NCBI RefSeq assembly: GCF_900104765.1
Contig: NZ_LT629737.1
Coordinates: forward strand, 2,232,001 to 2,296,000
Reading direction: 5' to 3'
DNA: 64,000 nt
Source: Gillisia sp. Hel1_33_143
GTDB lineage: Bacteria; Bacteroidota; Bacteroidia; Flavobacteriales; Flavobacteriaceae
Positions within the stretch are counted from its first letter, which is position 1. Every line of letters starts with the position of its first letter. The translations under genes and the position numbers were made by a program. The notes beneath the pieces are model-generated. The model saw nothing but the letters and a program-made list of their open reading frames with translations, did no database searches and was not told the origin of the DNA. Below are positions 18,605 to 28,180 of the stretch, piece by piece.

Positions 18605-20983
18605 TTAATTGTTTAAGAGTTGATCTAGCGATGTCATATCTGAAACTAAAACCTGTCTAGCCTTGCTTCCTTCAAAAGGACCAACTACTCCTGCAGCTTC
18701 TAATTGATCTATAATTCGTCCGGCACGATTATATCCTAATTTTAGTTTACGTTGCAGTAAAGAAGCAGATCCTTGCTGTGCAATAACTATAACTTCTGCG
18801 GCTTCTCGAAACAGCTTATCTCGCTCGCTCACATCTATATCAAGACTTGTGCCATTGTCCTCTCCTTCGTACTCTGGCAGGAGGTGAGCGTCTGGATAGG
18901 CTTTTTGAGAACCAATAAATTCTGTTACTTTATCTACCTCCGGAGTGTCTATAAATGCACATTGTAAACGTATTAATTCGTTACCCTGCGTGAATAACAT
19001 ATCTCCACGCCCAATTAACTGATCTGCTCCTTGGCTATCTAGAATTGTACGTGAATCTATTTTAGAGGTAACTCTAAAAGCAATTCGAGCTGGGAAGTTA
19101 GCTTTAATAATACCGGTAATTACGTTAACCGACGGTCTTTGGGTAGCAATAATAAGGTGAATACCAATAGCACGTGCTAATTGCGCAAGTCTCGCAATTG
19201 GAGCTTCAACCTCTTTTCCTGCCGTCATGATAAGATCTGCAAACTCATCTACCACTAATACTATATAAGGCAAAAATTTATGTCCGTTTTCAGGATTTAA
19301 CTTTCTAGCCTTAAATTTTACGTTGTATTCTTTAATATTCCTTACCATGGCATCTTTCAACAAGTTGTACCTGTCGTCCATTTCTATACATAAGGAATTA
19401 AGCGTATTTATTACCTTGGTGTTATCAGTAATAATAGCGTCTTCAGATCCTGGAAGTTTAGCTAAGTAATGTCTTTCAATTTTATTGAAAAGTGTAAGTT
19501 CTACCTTCTTAGGATCTACCAATACAAATTTCACTTCTGCAGGATGTTTGCAATAAAGTAACGAAGTTAAAATGGCATTCAATCCAACAGATTTACCTTG
19601 TCCTGTTGCTCCTGCCATTAGTAAGTGAGGCATTTTAGCCAGATCTACTACAAAGGTTTCATTAGAAATAGATTTTCCTAAAGCTAAAGGCAATTCCATT
19701 TCTGCATTTTGAAATTTTGGAGATGCAATTACAGAACGCATGGAAACAATAGTAGCATTCTTATTAGGAACTTCTATACCTATGGTACCTTTTCCAGGTA
19801 TTGGTGCAATAATACGAATCCCTAAGGCTGCTAGAGAAAGCGCAATATCATCTTCTAAGTTCTTAATTTTAGAGATTCGAATACCTGCTTCTGGTACAAT
19901 CTCATAGAGAGTTACTGTTGGTCCAACGGTAGCTTTAATTTGAGCGATCTCTATTTTGTAATTTTTTAGTGTAGAGACAATAGTATTCTTGTTCTCTTCT
20001 AATTCTTGTTGATCTACCGTAATTCCACTGCCATTAACATTATAGTCTTTTAGCAGTTCTATAGTTGGCCATTTATAATTCTTCAGCTCTAGTGTAGGAT
20101 CAAATTCTCCAAAGTCTTTTACCAATTTATTGCTTAGAGTATCTTCTACTTCTTCCTCTTCAACAGTCTCCACTTCCATTTTTACATCTTCTTCCTCTTC
20201 TTTTGCTGAAGGAGATGGAGTAGGAGGGGTAGTTTTTACCGGAGTATCAAAACTTACGGAAGCTGGAGTCTCTGGTTTAACTTCTATCTTTGGTTCTGGC
20301 TTTTTAGTAATTGCTTCGGTAACCCAATTCTTCTCTTCTGAAGTGATCTTAGCAGCTTCTCGTTTTTGCTCAAAATCTTCATTTATCTCTTTCTTTTTAG
20401 ATTTCACATATGTACCAATTAACTCTGGAGTGATCTTTAATCGAACCACTAAATATGCGATCATTAGAAAAGTAAGAAGCAGAATAGTTCCTATAACACC
20501 AATAAAATCTGTTAGATAATCATTGATCTCATAACCAACTCTTCCGCCTAAAAGTGGAAATTTAAGAGCAAAGAATCCTAGGAGAACAGACCACCATAAG
20601 ATCATTAATAAACCCCATAACCAGAATTTAAATAGATTCTTCATCTTAAAGGCAAAGAATAGATAAACGCCTGTCATGGTAATAAGGGCTGCAAAAATAA
20701 ATGCAGCAATACCAAAGCCATCATATATAAAAAAATCGCTGATAATCGCTCCAAATTTGCTCATCCAGTTCTTAGCTACGATCTCTCTGTTACCAAATTC
20801 GCTTAAAGTGCTTTGGTCTGTTTGCCAGTTAAATAGGAAAGAGATGAATGCAATGAATAAGGCTAATCCTAAAAGCATCAGGAAACTACCAAGTACTACT
20901 TTTTGTTGCCTGTTTAACCTAAAACTGGCTTTATTTATCTTAGTAGTATTTTTCTTTTTAGTGGAGGCTTTTTTATTGGCCAT
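18605..20983 (-). CDS. ftsK: DNA translocase FtsK
   Basis: FtsK pumps DNA at the division septum and activates XerCD dimer resolution. From the ATG at 20983 the protein is 792 residues: four to five membrane helices in the first 190, a short acidic linker, the alpha-beta motor with Walker A GATGQGKSVGLN and Walker B ILVVDEFADL, and the C-terminal gamma winged helix (ASLLQRKLKLGYNRAGRIIDQL) that reads orienting sequences. The linker is short, as is typical of Bacteroidota. An upstream in-frame ATG at 21007 lies beyond a more natural MANKKAS start. A possible -7 element TATTTTTG (minus strand) is at 21005-21012. Confidence 0.96.
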   Translation of the reverse strand: MANKKASTKKKNTTKINKASFRLNRQQKVVLGSFLMLLGLALFIAFISFLFNWQTDQSTLSEFGNREIVAKNWMSKFGAIISDFFIYDGFGIAAFIFAALITMTGVYLFFAFKMKNLFKFWLWGLLMILWWSVLLGFFALKFPLLGGRVGYEINDYLTDFIGVIGTILLLTFLMIAYLVVRLKITPELIGTYVKSKKKEINEDFEQKREAAKITSEEKNWVTEAITKKPEPKIEVKPETPASVSFDTPVKTTPPTPSPSAKEEEEDVKMEVETVEEEEVEDTLSNKLVKDFGEFDPTLELKNYKWPTIELLKDYNVNGSGITVDQQELEENKNTIVSTLKNYKIEIAQIKATVGPTVTLYEIVPEAGIRISKIKNLEDDIALSLAALGIRIIAPIPGKGTIGIEVPNKNATIVSMRSVIASPKFQNAEMELPLALGKSISNETFVVDLAKMPHLLMAGATGQGKSVGLNAILTSLLYCKHPAEVKFVLVDPKKVELTLFNKIERHYLAKLPGSEDAIITDNTKVINTLNSLCIEMDDRYNLLKDAMVRNIKEYNVKFKARKLNPENGHKFLPYIVLVVDEFADLIMTAGKEVEAPIARLAQLARAIGIHLIIATQRPSVNVITGIIKANFPARIAFRVTSKIDSRTILDSQGADQLIGRGDMLFTQGNELIRLQCAFIDTPEVDKVTEFIGSQKAYPDAHLLPEYEGEDNGTSLDIDVSERDKLFREAAEVIVIAQQGSASLLQRKLKLGYNRAGRIIDQLEAAGVVGPFEGSKARQVLVSDMTSLDQLLNN

Positions 20984-21007
20984 ATAATTTCTGGGGAATT
21001 TTTGCAA

Positions 21008-21342
21008 AAATACAAATTAGAGCTTGTCTAAAATAAAGAAAAGGGATTCAATATTAACAATGCTATTTTTTTAATAATTCAACTCAAATCTAAGAATTTT
21101 ATTTCGTGTTCTTAGGTCGAAATTGAATGTAACGAATATGCCCGAGATTTTATTGGTTGTTGGCTTCATGTTTTTTTTACTGAAATCAAGTAATCTTCAA
21201 ATTCAAAATTTGTATATAATTCAATAAAGAACGACGCTATATTAATGAATGTTTTTTAGTTTTGACTTGGATCGATATTGAATATTTTAATCTCATCAAT
21301 CAATAATTAATCGTAATATTGCAATAAACAAATTAAGTTGAT
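21008..21342. other. Divergent intergenic region between ftsK and arsR
   Basis: About 335 bases with no convincing open frame on either strand. It must carry the ftsK promoter on the minus strand (a TATTTTTG -7-like element at 21005-21012) and the ars promoter and operator on the plus strand (a palindrome at 21317-21326). It is also the left edge of the plus-strand block discussed as a possible insertion. Confidence 0.7.
21317..21326. promoter_or_regulatory. Perfect palindrome TATTGCAATA, candidate ArsR operator
   Basis: A 10-base perfect palindrome ends 16 bases before the arsR ATG at 21343. ArsR-family repressors bind short AT-rich dyads near their own promoter, so this is the best operator candidate in the region. 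Binding is inferred from position and symmetry only. Confidence 0.4.
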
Positions 21343-21675
21343 ATGGGCTTAGTAAAATCAGAAATATTCACAGCACAGCAAAATTCGCTGGCTAATTTCG
21401 CAAAAGCATTTGGACATCCCGCTCGGGTAGCTATTTTGCAACATCTCTTTAAAATAAACTCTTGTATTTGTGGAGATCTGGTAAATGAAATTGGGCTAGC
21501 TCAACCTACAATATCGCAACATCTTAAAGAGCTTAAAAATATAGGCTTAATTAAAGGCAATATTGAAGGTACGAGTGTTTGCTATTGTATTGATTTAAAG
21601 AATTGGAACACTATGAAAAAGAATTTTGGAGTATTTCTAGATCAAGATCTTAATTTAAATGACAGTTGTTGTTAA
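21343..21675 (+). CDS. arsR: ArsR-family metalloregulator
   Basis: A winged-helix repressor of 110 residues that is expected to release DNA when arsenite or a similar metalloid binds. The sensor cysteines are C41 and C43 in INSCICGDLVNEIG, and C80 and C82 (VCYC) lie near the wing. The recognition helix is LAQPTISQHLKEL. The chain ends in DSCC, adding a vicinal pair C109-C110. It opens the operon with a DUF6428 gene (30-base gap), an arsenate reductase-like gene and acr3, which makes arsenic the likely signal. Confidence 0.93.
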   Translation: MGLVKSEIFTAQQNSLANFAKAFGHPARVAILQHLFKINSCICGDLVNEIGLAQPTISQHLKELKNIGLIKGNIEGTSVCYCIDLKNWNTMKKNFGVFLDQDLNLNDSCC

Positions 21676-21705
21676 TCAGAAATTAATAATTTAATAATTT
21701 ATCGA

Positions 21706-22176
21706 ATGAAACTATCAGAAATAAAAAAGATCCTAAGGGATGTAGAAAACATCAGTTTTAAATTACCAAACGGCGAGCTCGTTCCCAGTCATTTTCACGT
21801 AACAGAGGTAGGGAATGTAAATAAACATTTTATTGATTGTGGAGGCACGATTAGAAACGAAGAGGTTATTAATTTTCAGTTATGGAATGAGAACGATTAT
21901 GACCATAGATTGCATCCAGAAAAATTACTTGCTATCATAGAACTTTCAGAAAGTCAGTTAAATCTGGCAGATAATGAGATAGAAGTAGAGTATCAAGGAG
22001 ATACCATAAGAAAGTTCGGTTTGGATTTTAATGGTACTGAATTTTTACTAACCAATAAGCAAACAGATTGCCTTGCTAAAGATAAATGTGGCATTTCTGA
22101 ACCTAAACCAAAAAAGAATTTGTCTGATTTAAATAAAAAGAATTCTGAATGCTTGCCTGGTTCTGGTTGTTGTTAA
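21706..22176 (+). CDS. DUF6428 family protein in the ars operon
   Basis: A 156-residue protein of unknown function that I recognise as DUF6428. The body (about residues 1-118) is a mixed alpha/beta domain with PSHFHVTEVG and HFIDCGG; two histidines, an aspartate and C45 could form a metal site. A lysine-rich tail carries C122, C128 and C149 and ends in SGCC (C155-C156). The tail resembles an arsenic- or metal-binding extension, and the ArsR before it ends the same way. Its place between arsR and the reductase gene supports a role in arsenic handling. It may be a chaperone or a scavenger; this is inference. Confidence 0.75.
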   Translation: MKLSEIKKILRDVENISFKLPNGELVPSHFHVTEVGNVNKHFIDCGGTIRNEEVINFQLWNENDYDHRLHPEKLLAIIELSESQLNLADNEIEVEYQGDTIRKFGLDFNGTEFLLTNKQTDCLAKDKCGISEPKPKKNLSDLNKKNSECLPGSGCC

Positions 22177-22235
22177 TTAGGAGTCTTTTTTAACCTGATT
22201 GATTAAAATTATATAATTTATTGAATGAGTAGCGA

Positions 22236-22865
22236 ATGGAACATTCAGAAAGCCTCTATCCTAAATTAAAATCTTTTATAGATTCTTTGAATACCTCCCA
22301 AATTTCAGAACAGCGGAAACAAGAATTGCTGCCTTTAATTGAGAGTATTCAAGATAATAGAACTTATAATAAACCATTAGAGCTTGTATTTATTTGTACT
22401 CATAATTCTAGGAGAAGTGTATTAGCACAGGTTTGGGCCCAGACATTATCATATTATTTTAAACAGCCATATATTCACTGCTATTCTGGAGGTACAGAAG
22501 CTACAAGTGTATATCCTATGATTATTAAAGTATTGGCGGAATGTGGTCTTAAGATCGCTGTGAATGGTAAGTATAGCAATTCTAACTTTAGTATTTCCTA
22601 TGCCGCCAATGTTCCTTCAATAGCTGTTTTCTCAAAACGTTTTGATGATGCTCAAAATCCGTCTCAAGAATTTCTGGCAATTATGACCTGCTCTCACGCA
22701 GATCAAAATTGTCCTTTCGTGGCTGGTGCTATAAAAAGATTTACCCTTACGTATGAAGATCCAAAGATCTATGATGAGACCACTAAAGAAAAAGAGAATT
22801 ATAACATTCGAAATTATCAAATAGCTACCGAAATGAAGTTTATTTTTTCGAAGATCAATATCTAG
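22236..22865 (+). CDS. Arsenate reductase-like low-molecular-weight phosphatase family protein
   Basis: The protein has the LMW-phosphatase P-loop C54-x5-R60 in [10 protein letters not shown] and the catalytic Asp in YEDPK (D175). It also has C152 and C159 in [12 protein letters not shown], spaced Cys-x6-Cys as in the thioredoxin-coupled ArsC of Gram-positive bacteria. That triad supports arsenate-to-arsenite reduction with an internal disulfide relay. About 50 extra N-terminal residues, predicted helical, precede the catalytic domain. The gene ends 8 bases before acr3, so product arsenite would be exported directly. Confidence 0.88.
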   Translation: MEHSESLYPKLKSFIDSLNTSQISEQRKQELLPLIESIQDNRTYNKPLELVFICTHNSRRSVLAQVWAQTLSYYFKQPYIHCYSGGTEATSVYPMIIKVLAECGLKIAVNGKYSNSNFSISYAANVPSIAVFSKRFDDAQNPSQEFLAIMTCSHADQNCPFVAGAIKRFTLTYEDPKIYDETTKEKENYNIRNYQIATEMKFIFSKINI

Positions 22866-22873
22866 TAACATCA

Positions 22874-23911
22874 ATGAAAAAGCTTAGTAAGTTAGACCGA
22901 TACTTAACACTTTGGATATTTTTAGCAATGATTCTGGGAGTTGTAATAGGATATTTTATTCCAAATTTCCCGATGATTGTTAATTCAATGAGTTCGGGAA
23001 GTACAAATATTCCTATTGCAATTGGTCTTATTGTAATGATGTATCCACCTTTAGCTAAAGTTAATTATAGATTGCTGCCAGAAGTGTTTAAAGATGTAAA
23101 ATTACTTTCATTATCTCTTATTTTGAATTGGGTAATAGGTCCTATTCTGATGTTTGCACTTGCATTGCTCTTTTTACATGATCACCCAGAATATATGGTA
23201 GGTCTTATTTTAATTGGTTTGGCTAGGTGCATAGCTATGGTCTTGGTCTGGAATGATCTGGCAGAAGGAAGTAGTGAGTATGGTGCAGGCCTAGTGGCAT
23301 TAAATAGTATTTTTCAGGTTTTTGCATATAGTTTTTATGCATGGTTGTTCATCACAAAATTACCGCCTCTTTTTGGTTTTGAGGGTGCTTTAGTTTCTAT
23401 TTCTATAGGTACAATCGCTAAAAGTGTTGCTATTTATTTAGGAATTCCATTTGCCCTGGGTATCTTGACTCGGCACATATTGATAAAGCTAAAAGGAGAA
23501 GTTTGGTATTCAGCTAAATTCTTGCCTAAAATAGCTCCTTTAACCCTCATCGCTTTATTATTTACCATCGTCATCATGTTCTCCCTTAAAGGTGAATTGA
23601 TCTTGCAAATACCTATGGATGTATTACTTATAGCATTACCATTGTTAATCTATTTTAGTTTGATGTTTATAATAGGATTTTTTGCAAGTAAATTGATGGG
23701 CGCTAGTTACGCTAAAAATGCATCTATTGCCTTTACCGCCACAGGGAATAATTTTGAATTAGCTATAGCGGTTGCTATAGCAGTATTTGGATTAAATTCT
23801 GGACAGGCATTTACAGGGGTAATAGGTCCTTTGGTGGAAGTTCCGGCTCTAATATTACTGGTGAGGGTTTCTTTTTGGCTGAAAAGGAAATACTATCCCG
23901 CCTCAATGTAA
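22874..23911 (+). CDS. acr3: Arsenite efflux permease Acr3
   Basis: An ACR3-type arsenite exporter of the bile/arsenite/riboflavin transporter superfamily, with 345 residues and about ten membrane helices. The conserved Cys is C119 in [16 protein letters not shown], and the conserved Glu is E322 in [12 protein letters not shown]; both are required in studied members. It is the last gene of the ars operon. Only spacer sequence and small frames follow, with no clear terminator. Confidence 0.96.
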   Translation: MKKLSKLDRYLTLWIFLAMILGVVIGYFIPNFPMIVNSMSSGSTNIPIAIGLIVMMYPPLAKVNYRLLPEVFKDVKLLSLSLILNWVIGPILMFALALLFLHDHPEYMVGLILIGLARCIAMVLVWNDLAEGSSEYGAGLVALNSIFQVFAYSFYAWLFITKLPPLFGFEGALVSISIGTIAKSVAIYLGIPFALGILTRHILIKLKGEVWYSAKFLPKIAPLTLIALLFTIVIMFSLKGELILQIPMDVLLIALPLLIYFSLMFIIGFFASKLMGASYAKNASIAFTATGNNFELAIAVAIAVFGLNSGQAFTGVIGPLVEVPALILLVRVSFWLKRKYYPASM

Positions 23912-24133
23912 ATGCCTTAGTATTTAGGAGTATTTATGTTAATTTTAAGATTTACTTTGCAGTGTATCGAGAATTCTATTAAGTTTGAGGAAATTTCGGT
24001 AACCCTACTTATCGCAATCATTTGGGTTTTTTAATATGAATTTGATTATAATATTGTTATAATATATTTTTCAATTCTACTAAAAAGTTTAAATATCATC
24101 AAAAAACGATAAATCTATAAAAGGCGATCCATC

Positions 24134-24283
24134 ATGAAAACTTTAGTTATTATAATTGTAAGTTCTGTTGTTAATAATTATACAGAACAGCCGGTACATG
24201 TAGTTAAAGATACCATTCACCCCGTTAAGGAAATAAAGCTTGTAGTGAAGGCAGAGAAAGATCCTGCACTTAAAGAGCTTTAA
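24134..24283 (+). CDS. Small hypothetical protein (49 residues)
   Basis: ATG at 24134 opens a 49-codon frame: a hydrophobic start MKTLVIIIVSSVV, then NNYTEQPVHVVKDTIHP and a charged end with KAEKDPALKEL. The hydrophobic part is short for a membrane span and may be a signal-like segment. No family is recognised. It lies after acr3 on the same strand inside a run of other small frames. Confidence 0.35.
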   Translation: MKTLVIIIVSSVVNNYTEQPVHVVKDTIHPVKEIKLVVKAEKDPALKEL

Positions 24284-24366
24284 AAAGCAGAAACTTCATC
24301 CATCTATATAACATAGTTAAGTCTATTGAGATTTAGCTTTACTGGCAGTTCTTGCTTTAAGATTTT

Positions 24367-24528
24367 ATGAAAAGTTTTAATTTTTTGAAATATCTATTTC
24401 TACTAATTAGTATTTCTATTTTCATTCTTTATATTTTTGAAAAATCTTTCATCAATAAATATGTACTGTGCATTGGCTATGTAATGATCTTTTTAGTGCC
24501 TGTGTTACACAAAATGAAGAGTAGTTGA
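24367..24528 (+). CDS. Small two-helix membrane protein (53 residues)
   Basis: ATG at 24367 opens a 53-codon frame with two hydrophobic segments (about residues 9-24 and 33-48) and short basic ends, MKSFNFLKYL and HKMKSS. The composition is that of a true small membrane protein. No family is recognised. It lies 81 bases before the next gene, which also has two C-terminal helices. Confidence 0.45.
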   Translation: MKSFNFLKYLFLLISISIFILYIFEKSFINKYVLCIGYVMIFLVPVLHKMKSS

Positions 24529-24609
24529 TGTAGAAATATCTCTTAGCGAAAAGCTAATCTACAGCTTTTGAAATTGTATAAAAACACAGTATAACCTTTA
24601 TTTTATTAA

Positions 24610-25035
24610 ATGCCGACTCGAAGAATTAAACTTACGCGAGAGAAAGAGAATTACAATAAAAATTTAGAGTATAAAGTCTTTATTGATAAACAAGAGATTG
24701 CACATCTAAAAAATGGAGATTCTCAAATTATTAAACTTAAGACCAAAGCGCATTATTTAGAAGTGCGATTTAACTCTGGGAGTAGTGAAAAAATTCGTGT
24801 TGATAATTTAAAGGCAGACCAAGAACTATTAATTTCAGGAAACAATTTTAGAAATAAATATCTAAAATATGCAGGCGCTTTAATACCTTTAATTGGATTA
24901 AGCTTTGTATTGAAACACAATTATGATTTTATTAAACAAGTTGGGATATTCATCTTTGTTTCCTACTGTTTAATACTTATTTACATTTTAATATTTCAAA
25001 AAAGGAAATGGATTGATATAGAGCTTAAAGATTAA
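24610..25035 (+). CDS. Small protein: PEGA-like beta region plus two membrane helices
   Basis: A 141-residue protein. Residues 1-75 form a basic, strand-rich region with YKVFIDKQEIAHLKNGDS, which looks like the start of a PEGA/carboxypeptidase-regulatory-like beta domain. Residues about 83-130 hold two membrane helices. It shares this architecture and the (L/V)-x-(L/F)-x-D-x-Q-x-I-x-x-(V/L)-x-N-G-(K/D)-S pattern with the gene at 31477-31893, so the two look like divergent paralogues on either side of the accessory block. Function unknown. Confidence 0.65.
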   Translation: MPTRRIKLTREKENYNKNLEYKVFIDKQEIAHLKNGDSQIIKLKTKAHYLEVRFNSGSSEKIRVDNLKADQELLISGNNFRNKYLKYAGALIPLIGLSFVLKHNYDFIKQVGIFIFVSYCLILIYILIFQKRKWIDIELKD

Positions 25036-25147
25036 AATTACTATCCAACCATTAGGTAAATAAGTGATTTCTGATCTTTTTTAAAAAATAGGTATGTTGA
25101 GAATTCTTCCAAATTGTATTAATAATATTACTAATTCAACTCAATAA

Positions 25148-26131
25148 ATGAAAATTATAAAACTAAATTATTTTCTGATCCTGCTCTTAGTATTCAATAG
25201 TTCATGTGATAGCTCTAGTTCTAATTCTGATGATGATTTTGTAGAAGAGCCAGTCAAAGAGAGCGTAGATGATTATAACTTAGTTGCAGTTTCTGACCTT
25301 GGGGAGATATTTGAAATTGGTAATATAACAGGAAACGTTACAAACGTTGGTCAATTTTCTAAAGAGAATAGCAATACTATTTTATCTGCAAATACTTTGA
25401 TAGCGAATGCAGAGAAGATCTATGCTGTAGAATATGTTTATAATCCTTCTCCAACAAATAATTTATTGATCTTTGATAGGATAAGTGGAGCGACCCAAAT
25501 TATGTCTTTAGAGATTCCATCCTCCATAAAAGGAGATGAAAGAGGTATCGTTGCACTTGCTCGTTACAATGATAAACTTTTAGGAGTTCTTGCAGAAAAT
25601 GTCCTTACCACTAATACGGTAAAACACCTGATAAGTATAGATCTACAAAATAAATCTATAACAGACTTGGGCATCACCTTTAATGAAAATAGAATTAGTT
25701 CTATGAAGTTGATTAATTCTAAAGTATATATCTCTACATGGGGTGAAGGTTTCTTAGAAATTGATCTAATAGATAAATCTGTAAGCAATTTTGAAACGAT
25801 AAACGGTAGCAGATTAGCCCAAGTAAGTAATTCAGAATTAGCTATGATGCAGGCTGTGACCGGTTCAATTAACGGTGCTAAACCTGCGTTAGTAGATCTA
25901 TCTACCAAAAATATTTCGGAAAGCTCTAATGATGAAATTTATGGCTTGGTTTCGGTTTTTGGGAATACGATATTCGATAATGGTATTTATATAAATTTGG
26001 TAAGTTCTAACAGTCTAAATCTTTATTTAGGCATTTTAAAAACAAATTTTTCAACTAATAAGAATACCATCGTTAATATCAATTCTACAACTATCAATAG
26101 AAATTTGATCATTGTAGATAGAACTAGGTAA
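25148..26131 (+). CDS. Lipoprotein with beta-propeller-like repeats
   Basis: A 327-residue predicted lipoprotein: the signal ends in LVFNSSC with lipidated Cys20, followed by a Ser/Asp-rich spacer. The body shows repeated strand pairs of the type YNDKLLGVLAENV, SKVYISTWGEGFLEIDL and NTIFDNGIYINLVSS, suggesting a beta-propeller-like fold seen in many Bacteroidota surface lipoproteins. No catalytic motif was seen. The serine hydrolase gene follows 101 bases later on the same strand. Confidence 0.7.
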   Translation: MKIIKLNYFLILLLVFNSSCDSSSSNSDDDFVEEPVKESVDDYNLVAVSDLGEIFEIGNITGNVTNVGQFSKENSNTILSANTLIANAEKIYAVEYVYNPSPTNNLLIFDRISGATQIMSLEIPSSIKGDERGIVALARYNDKLLGVLAENVLTTNTVKHLISIDLQNKSITDLGITFNENRISSMKLINSKVYISTWGEGFLEIDLIDKSVSNFETINGSRLAQVSNSELAMMQAVTGSINGAKPALVDLSTKNISESSNDEIYGLVSVFGNTIFDNGIYINLVSSNSLNLYLGILKTNFSTNKNTIVNINSTTINRNLIIVDRTR

Positions 26132-26232
26132 TATCTATTTAATTTTACTTATTACATAAAACTCTATGCGTTGCAGGTTGGACCAGAAATTGTTTCAAGG
26201 CCAAAATTTTAGATTGTTACAGCTAAACATCA

Positions 26233-27309
26233 ATGAAGAAAATAATTTGCTTTATAATTTTCTGTGCGGTACTTAATGCTTGTGGACAAGATAAAGGTTT
26301 TATGGGTTATTCCACAGCCTTTGTTAATGAGGATAGCATTATAGAGATTAACCATGTAGGATTTGCAGATAGAGAAAACGGTGTGTTGTATAATATTAAA
26401 ACCATTCAACCCGTAGGCTCTGTAAGTAAAACATTTATAGGGGTTTCACTAATGATCGCTCTGGAAAAGGGATTACTAGATTTGGATGATGACATTAATA
26501 AATATCTAGATTTTGAATTTGTAAATCCTCATTACAACAAAGGAGAAATTATAACCTTACGCCATTTAGCAACCCACACTTCGGGCATTTTGGATAATGA
26601 AAAAGCCTATGAGTCTTCATATACTTATGGATTAACACCACGTCTGAAACTGGGAGACTATTTGCGAGAATATCTGGCAAAAGGCGGAAATATGTATGCT
26701 AAAAACAATTTTAGTAAAGACAAGCCCGGAACAAGATATGAATATTCCAATATTGCATCTGCACTTGCGGCATATATAGTGGAAAAAGCAAGTGGAAAAC
26801 CTTTTGATGTTTTTACAGATGAAAATATATTTAGCCCTTTGCATATGTACAATACTGGATGGTACTATAAAGATATCTCTATTGCAAACCATGCCATTTT
26901 GTATGATGAAAGGGATATAGCATTAAAGCCATATTCTTGCGATACTTACCCGGATGGTAGTCTAAAAACAACAATATTTGATCTTTCCATTTATCTCAAG
27001 GAACTAATAAAAGGATACCATGGAAATTCTACATTGCTGACTAAGGATTCCTGGAAGGAATTATTTGAAAAGAATTTTCATGATAAAGATAATGTCAAGC
27101 ATAAAAGCGAAAAAGAGCCAAATACAGGAATTTTCATGATGTACTTTAAATCTGGTACTTTAGGACATACCGGATCGGATTATGGTGTTTCAGCAATTAT
27201 GAATTTTGATCCGGACTCTGGTGAAGGAAAAATTTTTATGGCCAATGAAGATATTACAATCAAAAATATGGAAGAATTTAAATCAATTTGGAATAATATT
27301 GGTCAATAA
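26233..27309 (+). CDS. Serine hydrolase, class C beta-lactamase/penicillin-binding type lipoprotein
   Basis: A 358-residue serine beta-lactamase-fold hydrolase. The lipobox LNAC gives Cys17 as the lipid attachment site. The catalytic S63-x-x-K66 is in PVGSVSKTF, the Y171-x-N173 motif is in RYEYSNIASALAAYI, and a C-terminal HTGSDYG supplies the third box. Members include D-aminopeptidases and esterases, so beta-lactam hydrolysis should not be assumed. It is 13 bases upstream of a CPBP membrane protease gene, so they are probably cotranscribed. Confidence 0.9.
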   Translation: MKKIICFIIFCAVLNACGQDKGFMGYSTAFVNEDSIIEINHVGFADRENGVLYNIKTIQPVGSVSKTFIGVSLMIALEKGLLDLDDDINKYLDFEFVNPHYNKGEIITLRHLATHTSGILDNEKAYESSYTYGLTPRLKLGDYLREYLAKGGNMYAKNNFSKDKPGTRYEYSNIASALAAYIVEKASGKPFDVFTDENIFSPLHMYNTGWYYKDISIANHAILYDERDIALKPYSCDTYPDGSLKTTIFDLSIYLKELIKGYHGNSTLLTKDSWKELFEKNFHDKDNVKHKSEKEPNTGIFMMYFKSGTLGHTGSDYGVSAIMNFDPDSGEGKIFMANEDITIKNMEEFKSIWNNIGQ

Positions 27310-27322
27310 GGTATTATAGATT

Positions 27323-28180
27323 ATGAGTGAAAAATCGGAATTGTCAGGATGGCAACGGGTATTAATAATAATATTGCCATATTTATTTATAGTTGGAATA
27401 TTTCAATTAATAGGAGCATTTGCAATAGGTCTTGATTATGAAGATACAAATAATCAGAAAACCTCTGAACAACAACTCATTATTCAATTCTTCTCTTTTA
27501 TCGGGACCGTTTTTGTAGTCTGGCTCTTCATGAAATATGTAGACAAAGAAAAATTTGTCGCCATTGGATTGCGTTTAAAGAATAATTTCAGATCAATTTA
27601 TCTAGGATTTTTTATAGGTTTAGCGATAATGTTAATAGGTTTTGGTTTGTTGTTTAGCTTAGACGAAATACAATACCAAGGTTTAGATTTTGATCTAAAA
27701 GAACTAATGATCTCTATTCTATTATTCCTATTAGTATCGCTAACAGAGGAAATTATTTTTAGAGGATATTTTCTTAAAAACCTAATGCATTCTTATAGTA
27801 AATATTTAGCGCTATTAATAACTGCTACTTTTTTTGCACTTATGCATGCATTTAATCCTAATGTGGATATACTAGGATTAGTAAGTATTTTTGTTGCTGG
27901 AATTTTCTTGGGAATAACTTATATACATACTAAAAACCTGTGGTTTCCTATTGCACTTCACTTTAGCTGGAATTTCTTTCAATCTATGTTAGGCTTCAAT
28001 GTTAGTGGGCAGGATACCTATTCTGTAATTAGTTATGGTATACAGGAAGAGACCATCTTGAACGGAGGGTACTTTGGCTTTGAAGGTTCTATATTTTCCA
28101 TAATTGCTATGATAGCTACAATAGTTGGCATTTTAATGTATTATCAGAAAAAAAAGATAACTATAAGTTTACAGAATTAA
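27323..28180 (+). CDS. CPBP family intramembrane metalloprotease
   Basis: An integral membrane protein of 285 residues with about eight helices and the CAAX-protease/bacteriocin-processing (CPBP, Abi) motifs: E142-E143-x3-R147 in TEEIIFRGYF, H175 in FALMHAFNP and H213 in LHFSWNF. Such proteins cleave peptides within the membrane in prenyl-protein maturation, bacteriocin self-protection or stress signalling. It is coupled to the upstream serine hydrolase (13-base gap). The substrate is unknown. Confidence 0.93.
   Translation: MSEKSELSGWQRVLIIILPYLFIVGIFQLIGAFAIGLDYEDTNNQKTSEQQLIIQFFSFIGTVFVVWLFMKYVDKEKFVAIGLRLKNNFRSIYLGFFIGLAIMLIGFGLLFSLDEIQYQGLDFDLKELMISILLFLLVSLTEEIIFRGYFLKNLMHSYSKYLALLITATFFALMHAFNPNVDILGLVSIFVAGIFLGITYIHTKNLWFPIALHFSWNFFQSMLGFNVSGQDTYSVISYGIQEETILNGGYFGFEGSIFSIIAMIATIVGILMYYQKKKITISLQN

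Noticed and set aside
23937-24035. 32-codon frame after acr3 starting MLILRFTLQ
   Set aside because: Short, AT-driven, no conserved motif; the 24134 and 24367 frames look more like real small proteins.
26233-27309. Beta-lactam resistance gene
   Set aside because: S-x-x-K and Y-x-N motifs are shared by many esterases and D-aminopeptidases; nothing shows beta-lactam hydrolysis, so resistance is not claimed.
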